Shown: positions 62,683 through 64,000 of the stretch, piece after piece
Numbering within the stretch: position 1 is the first letter of the stretch
Layout of the letters: every line of letters begins with the position of its first letter
Assembly: GCF_040610475.1 (NCBI RefSeq)
Contig: NZ_JBEXMJ010000004.1
Span: 248,001-312,000 of the forward strand
Source of the DNA: Actinopolymorpha sp. NPDC004070
Lineage (GTDB): Bacteria; Actinomycetota; Actinomycetes; Propionibacteriales; Actinopolymorphaceae
DNA length: 64,000 nucleotides
Direction of reading: 5' to 3'
Position numbers and translations under genes: made by a program
Notes under the pieces: model-generated
Told to the model about the DNA's origin: nothing
Databases searched by the model: none
What the model saw: the letters and a program-made list of their open reading frames with translations, nothing else

Positions 62683-64000
62683 ATGCCGGTCTCCGTCACC
62701 CTTCCCGCCCTAGGGGAGAGCGTCACCGAGGGAACTGTCACGCGGTGGCTGAAGCAGGTGGGCGAAACCGTCCAGGCTGACGAGCCGCTGCTCGAGGTCT
62801 CCACGGACAAGGTCGACACCGAGATTCCCGCGCCGAGCGCCGGCGTTCTGCTGCAGATCACCGTCGGTGAGGACGAGACCGTCGAGGTCGGCGCCGAACT
62901 CGCCGTCATCGGTTCGGAGGGCGAGCAGGCCGAGGACGGCGGCGCGGACGACTCGGCCCAGGCCGAGCAGGAGCCCGAAGCGGCCCAGGAGCAGGAGGAG
63001 CCGGCCGAGGCCGAGCCGGAGCCCGCCCCGGAGCAGGAGGAGCCGGCGCCCGCGTCGGCGAACGGTTCGAGCGGCGGGTCGGACGAGGGCACCTCGGTCA
63101 CCCTGCCCGCGCTCGGTGAGAGCGTCACCGAAGGCACCGTCACCCGCTGGCTGAAGCAGGTCGGCGACAAGGTCGAGGTCGACGAGCCGCTGCTGGAGGT
63201 CTCCACCGACAAGGTGGACACCGAGATCCCGGCCCCGAGCGCCGGCACCCTGGTCCAGATCACGGTCGGCGAGGACGAGACCGTCGAGGTCGGCGCCGAG
63301 CTTGGTGTGATCTCCAGCGGCGCCGCCGCGGCGCCCCGGCACGCCGCGCCGAAGTCCGGCGAGCCGGAGAAGGCCGAGCAGAAGCCGGCCCCGAAGGCGG
63401 AGCCGAAGCCGGAGCAGAAGGCCGAGCCGAAGCCCGAGCCGAGGCGTGAGCCCGAGCAGCCGGCGGCCCGCCAGGAGCCGGCGAAGCCCGCGGCCCAGAA
63501 GCCGGCGGCCGCCACCTCCTCGGAGGAGGGTTCGGCACAGTACGTCACTCCGCTGGTCCGCAAGCTCGCCGCCGAGCACCAGGTCGACCTGTCCTCGGTG
63601 ACCGGCAGCGGCGTCGGCGGGCGCATTCGCAAGCAGGACGTGCTGGACGCGGCGAAAGCCCGGCAGGAGGCCGAGCAGGCCGCCAGCCAGCAGGCCGAGT
63701 CCGCCGAGGGTCTGCCCGGTGCCGCACCGGCCGTGCGGTCCGCACCCACGCAGCCCAGCCCGCTGCGGGGCACGACCGAGAAGCTCAGCCGCCCGCGCAA
63801 GGTGATTGCGCAGCGGGTGCACGAGTCGCTGCAGAACACCGCCCAGCTCACCACCGTGGTCGAGGTCGACGTGACGGCCATCGCCCGCATCCGCGACCGG
63901 GCCAAGCGCGCGTTCCAGCAGCGGGAGGGCATCAAGCTGTCGTTCCTGCCCTTCTTCGCCAAGGCGGCGCTGGAGGCGCTCAAGGAGCACCCGAAGCTCA
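62683..64000 (+). CDS. sucB: 2-Oxoglutarate dehydrogenase E2 (dihydrolipoyl succinyltransferase), N-terminal part
   Basis: First 439 residues are visible; the gene runs off the window. Two lipoyl domains each have the [13 protein letters not shown] lipoylation site (Lys in [10 protein letters not shown]). They are nearly identical and separated by acidic Glu/Pro/Ala linkers. The E1/E3-binding domain [35 protein letters not shown] follows, then the start of the catalytic domain. ATG 62683 with AAGGAG upstream. Two lipoyl domains are usual in actinobacteria. Confidence 0.93.
   Translation, partial: MPVSVTLPALGESVTEGTVTRWLKQVGETVQADEPLLEVSTDKVDTEIPAPSAGVLLQITVGEDETVEVGAELAVIGSEGEQAEDGGADDSAQAEQEPEAAQEQEEPAEAEPEPAPEQEEPAPASANGSSGGSDEGTSVTLPALGESVTEGTVTRWLKQVGDKVEVDEPLLEVSTDKVDTEIPAPSAGTLVQITVGEDETVEVGAELGVISSGAAAAPRHAAPKSGEPEKAEQKPAPKAEPKPEQKAEPKPEPRREPEQPAARQEPAKPAAQKPAAATSSEEGSAQYVTPLVRKLAAEHQVDLSSVTGSGVGGRIRKQDVLDAAKARQEAEQAASQQAESAEGLPGAAPAVRSAPTQPSPLRGTTEKLSRPRKVIAQRVHESLQNTAQLTTVVEVDVTAIARIRDRAKRAFQQREGIKLSFLPFFAKAALEALKEHPKL

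Overview
The window is chromosomal DNA of a high-GC Gram-positive actinobacterium. Evidence: very GC-rich sequence with GTG/TTG starts, a qcrCAB/ctaCDEF respiratory supercomplex, PimB'-type mannosyltransferase, a PspA-PspAA-HtpX-PspAB operon, DUF3043, and an lpd-sucB pair with two lipoyl domains. The order of the core genes follows the arrangement I know from Streptomyces and relatives. The genus cannot be fixed from the sequence; a non-Streptomyces actinomycete is possible.

Layout. 0-6.7 kb: two tandem ROK sugar kinases, SRPBCC proteins, DUF3500, UdgX uracil-DNA glycosylase and PimB'. 6.8-14.4 kb: Ste24-like and peptidase-MA-like metallopeptidases, an NlpC/P60 hydrolase behind a cyclic-di-AMP (ydaO) riboswitch, a NYN-domain protein, a phosphotransferase remnant and a methyltransferase. 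14.5-22.6 kb: DEDD/GIY-YIG nuclease, Lrp ligand-binding protein, trpD, a pseudo-receiver and ctaE-qcrC-qcrA-qcrB. 22.7-30.0 kb: a TetR/methyltransferase divergent pair with double palindromic operator, an array of four terminator-like hairpins, an L,D-transpeptidase, ctaC-ctaD-ctaF and an adenosine-kinase-like PfkB protein. 30.3-44.8 kb is accessory: a lipoprotein, an L-fucose/sugar-acid catabolic set, an M81 peptidase, a four-gene translationally coupled operon and a PHP metallohydrolase. 44.9-51.6 kb: HesB-type Fe-S protein, glycerate kinase, GNAT protein, Psp envelope-stress operon and DUF3043. 51.8-57.7 kb: a cobalamin riboswitch heading an ECF transporter operon, then an XRE/ClpP-like pair. 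57.7-64 kb: gcvT, pepA, lpdA and sucB (cut by the window end).

The most unusual element is the operon at 36.1-43.1 kb. It encodes an ABC ATPase homologue that has lost every nucleotide-binding motif, a lipoprotein solute-binding protein, a permease with both transmembrane halves fused, and a 968-residue membrane-anchored STAND/TPR protein whose P-loop lysine is replaced by threonine. The four genes overlap by a few bases, so they are probably made as one unit. I read this as a solute-responsive ABC/STAND device that either borrows a shared ATPase (MsiK type) for transport or works as a sensor; this is inference.

A second theme is leaderless transcription. At least ten genes have a -10-like hexamer ending 6-8 nt before the start codon. 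This decided several starts, including ctaE at 18303.
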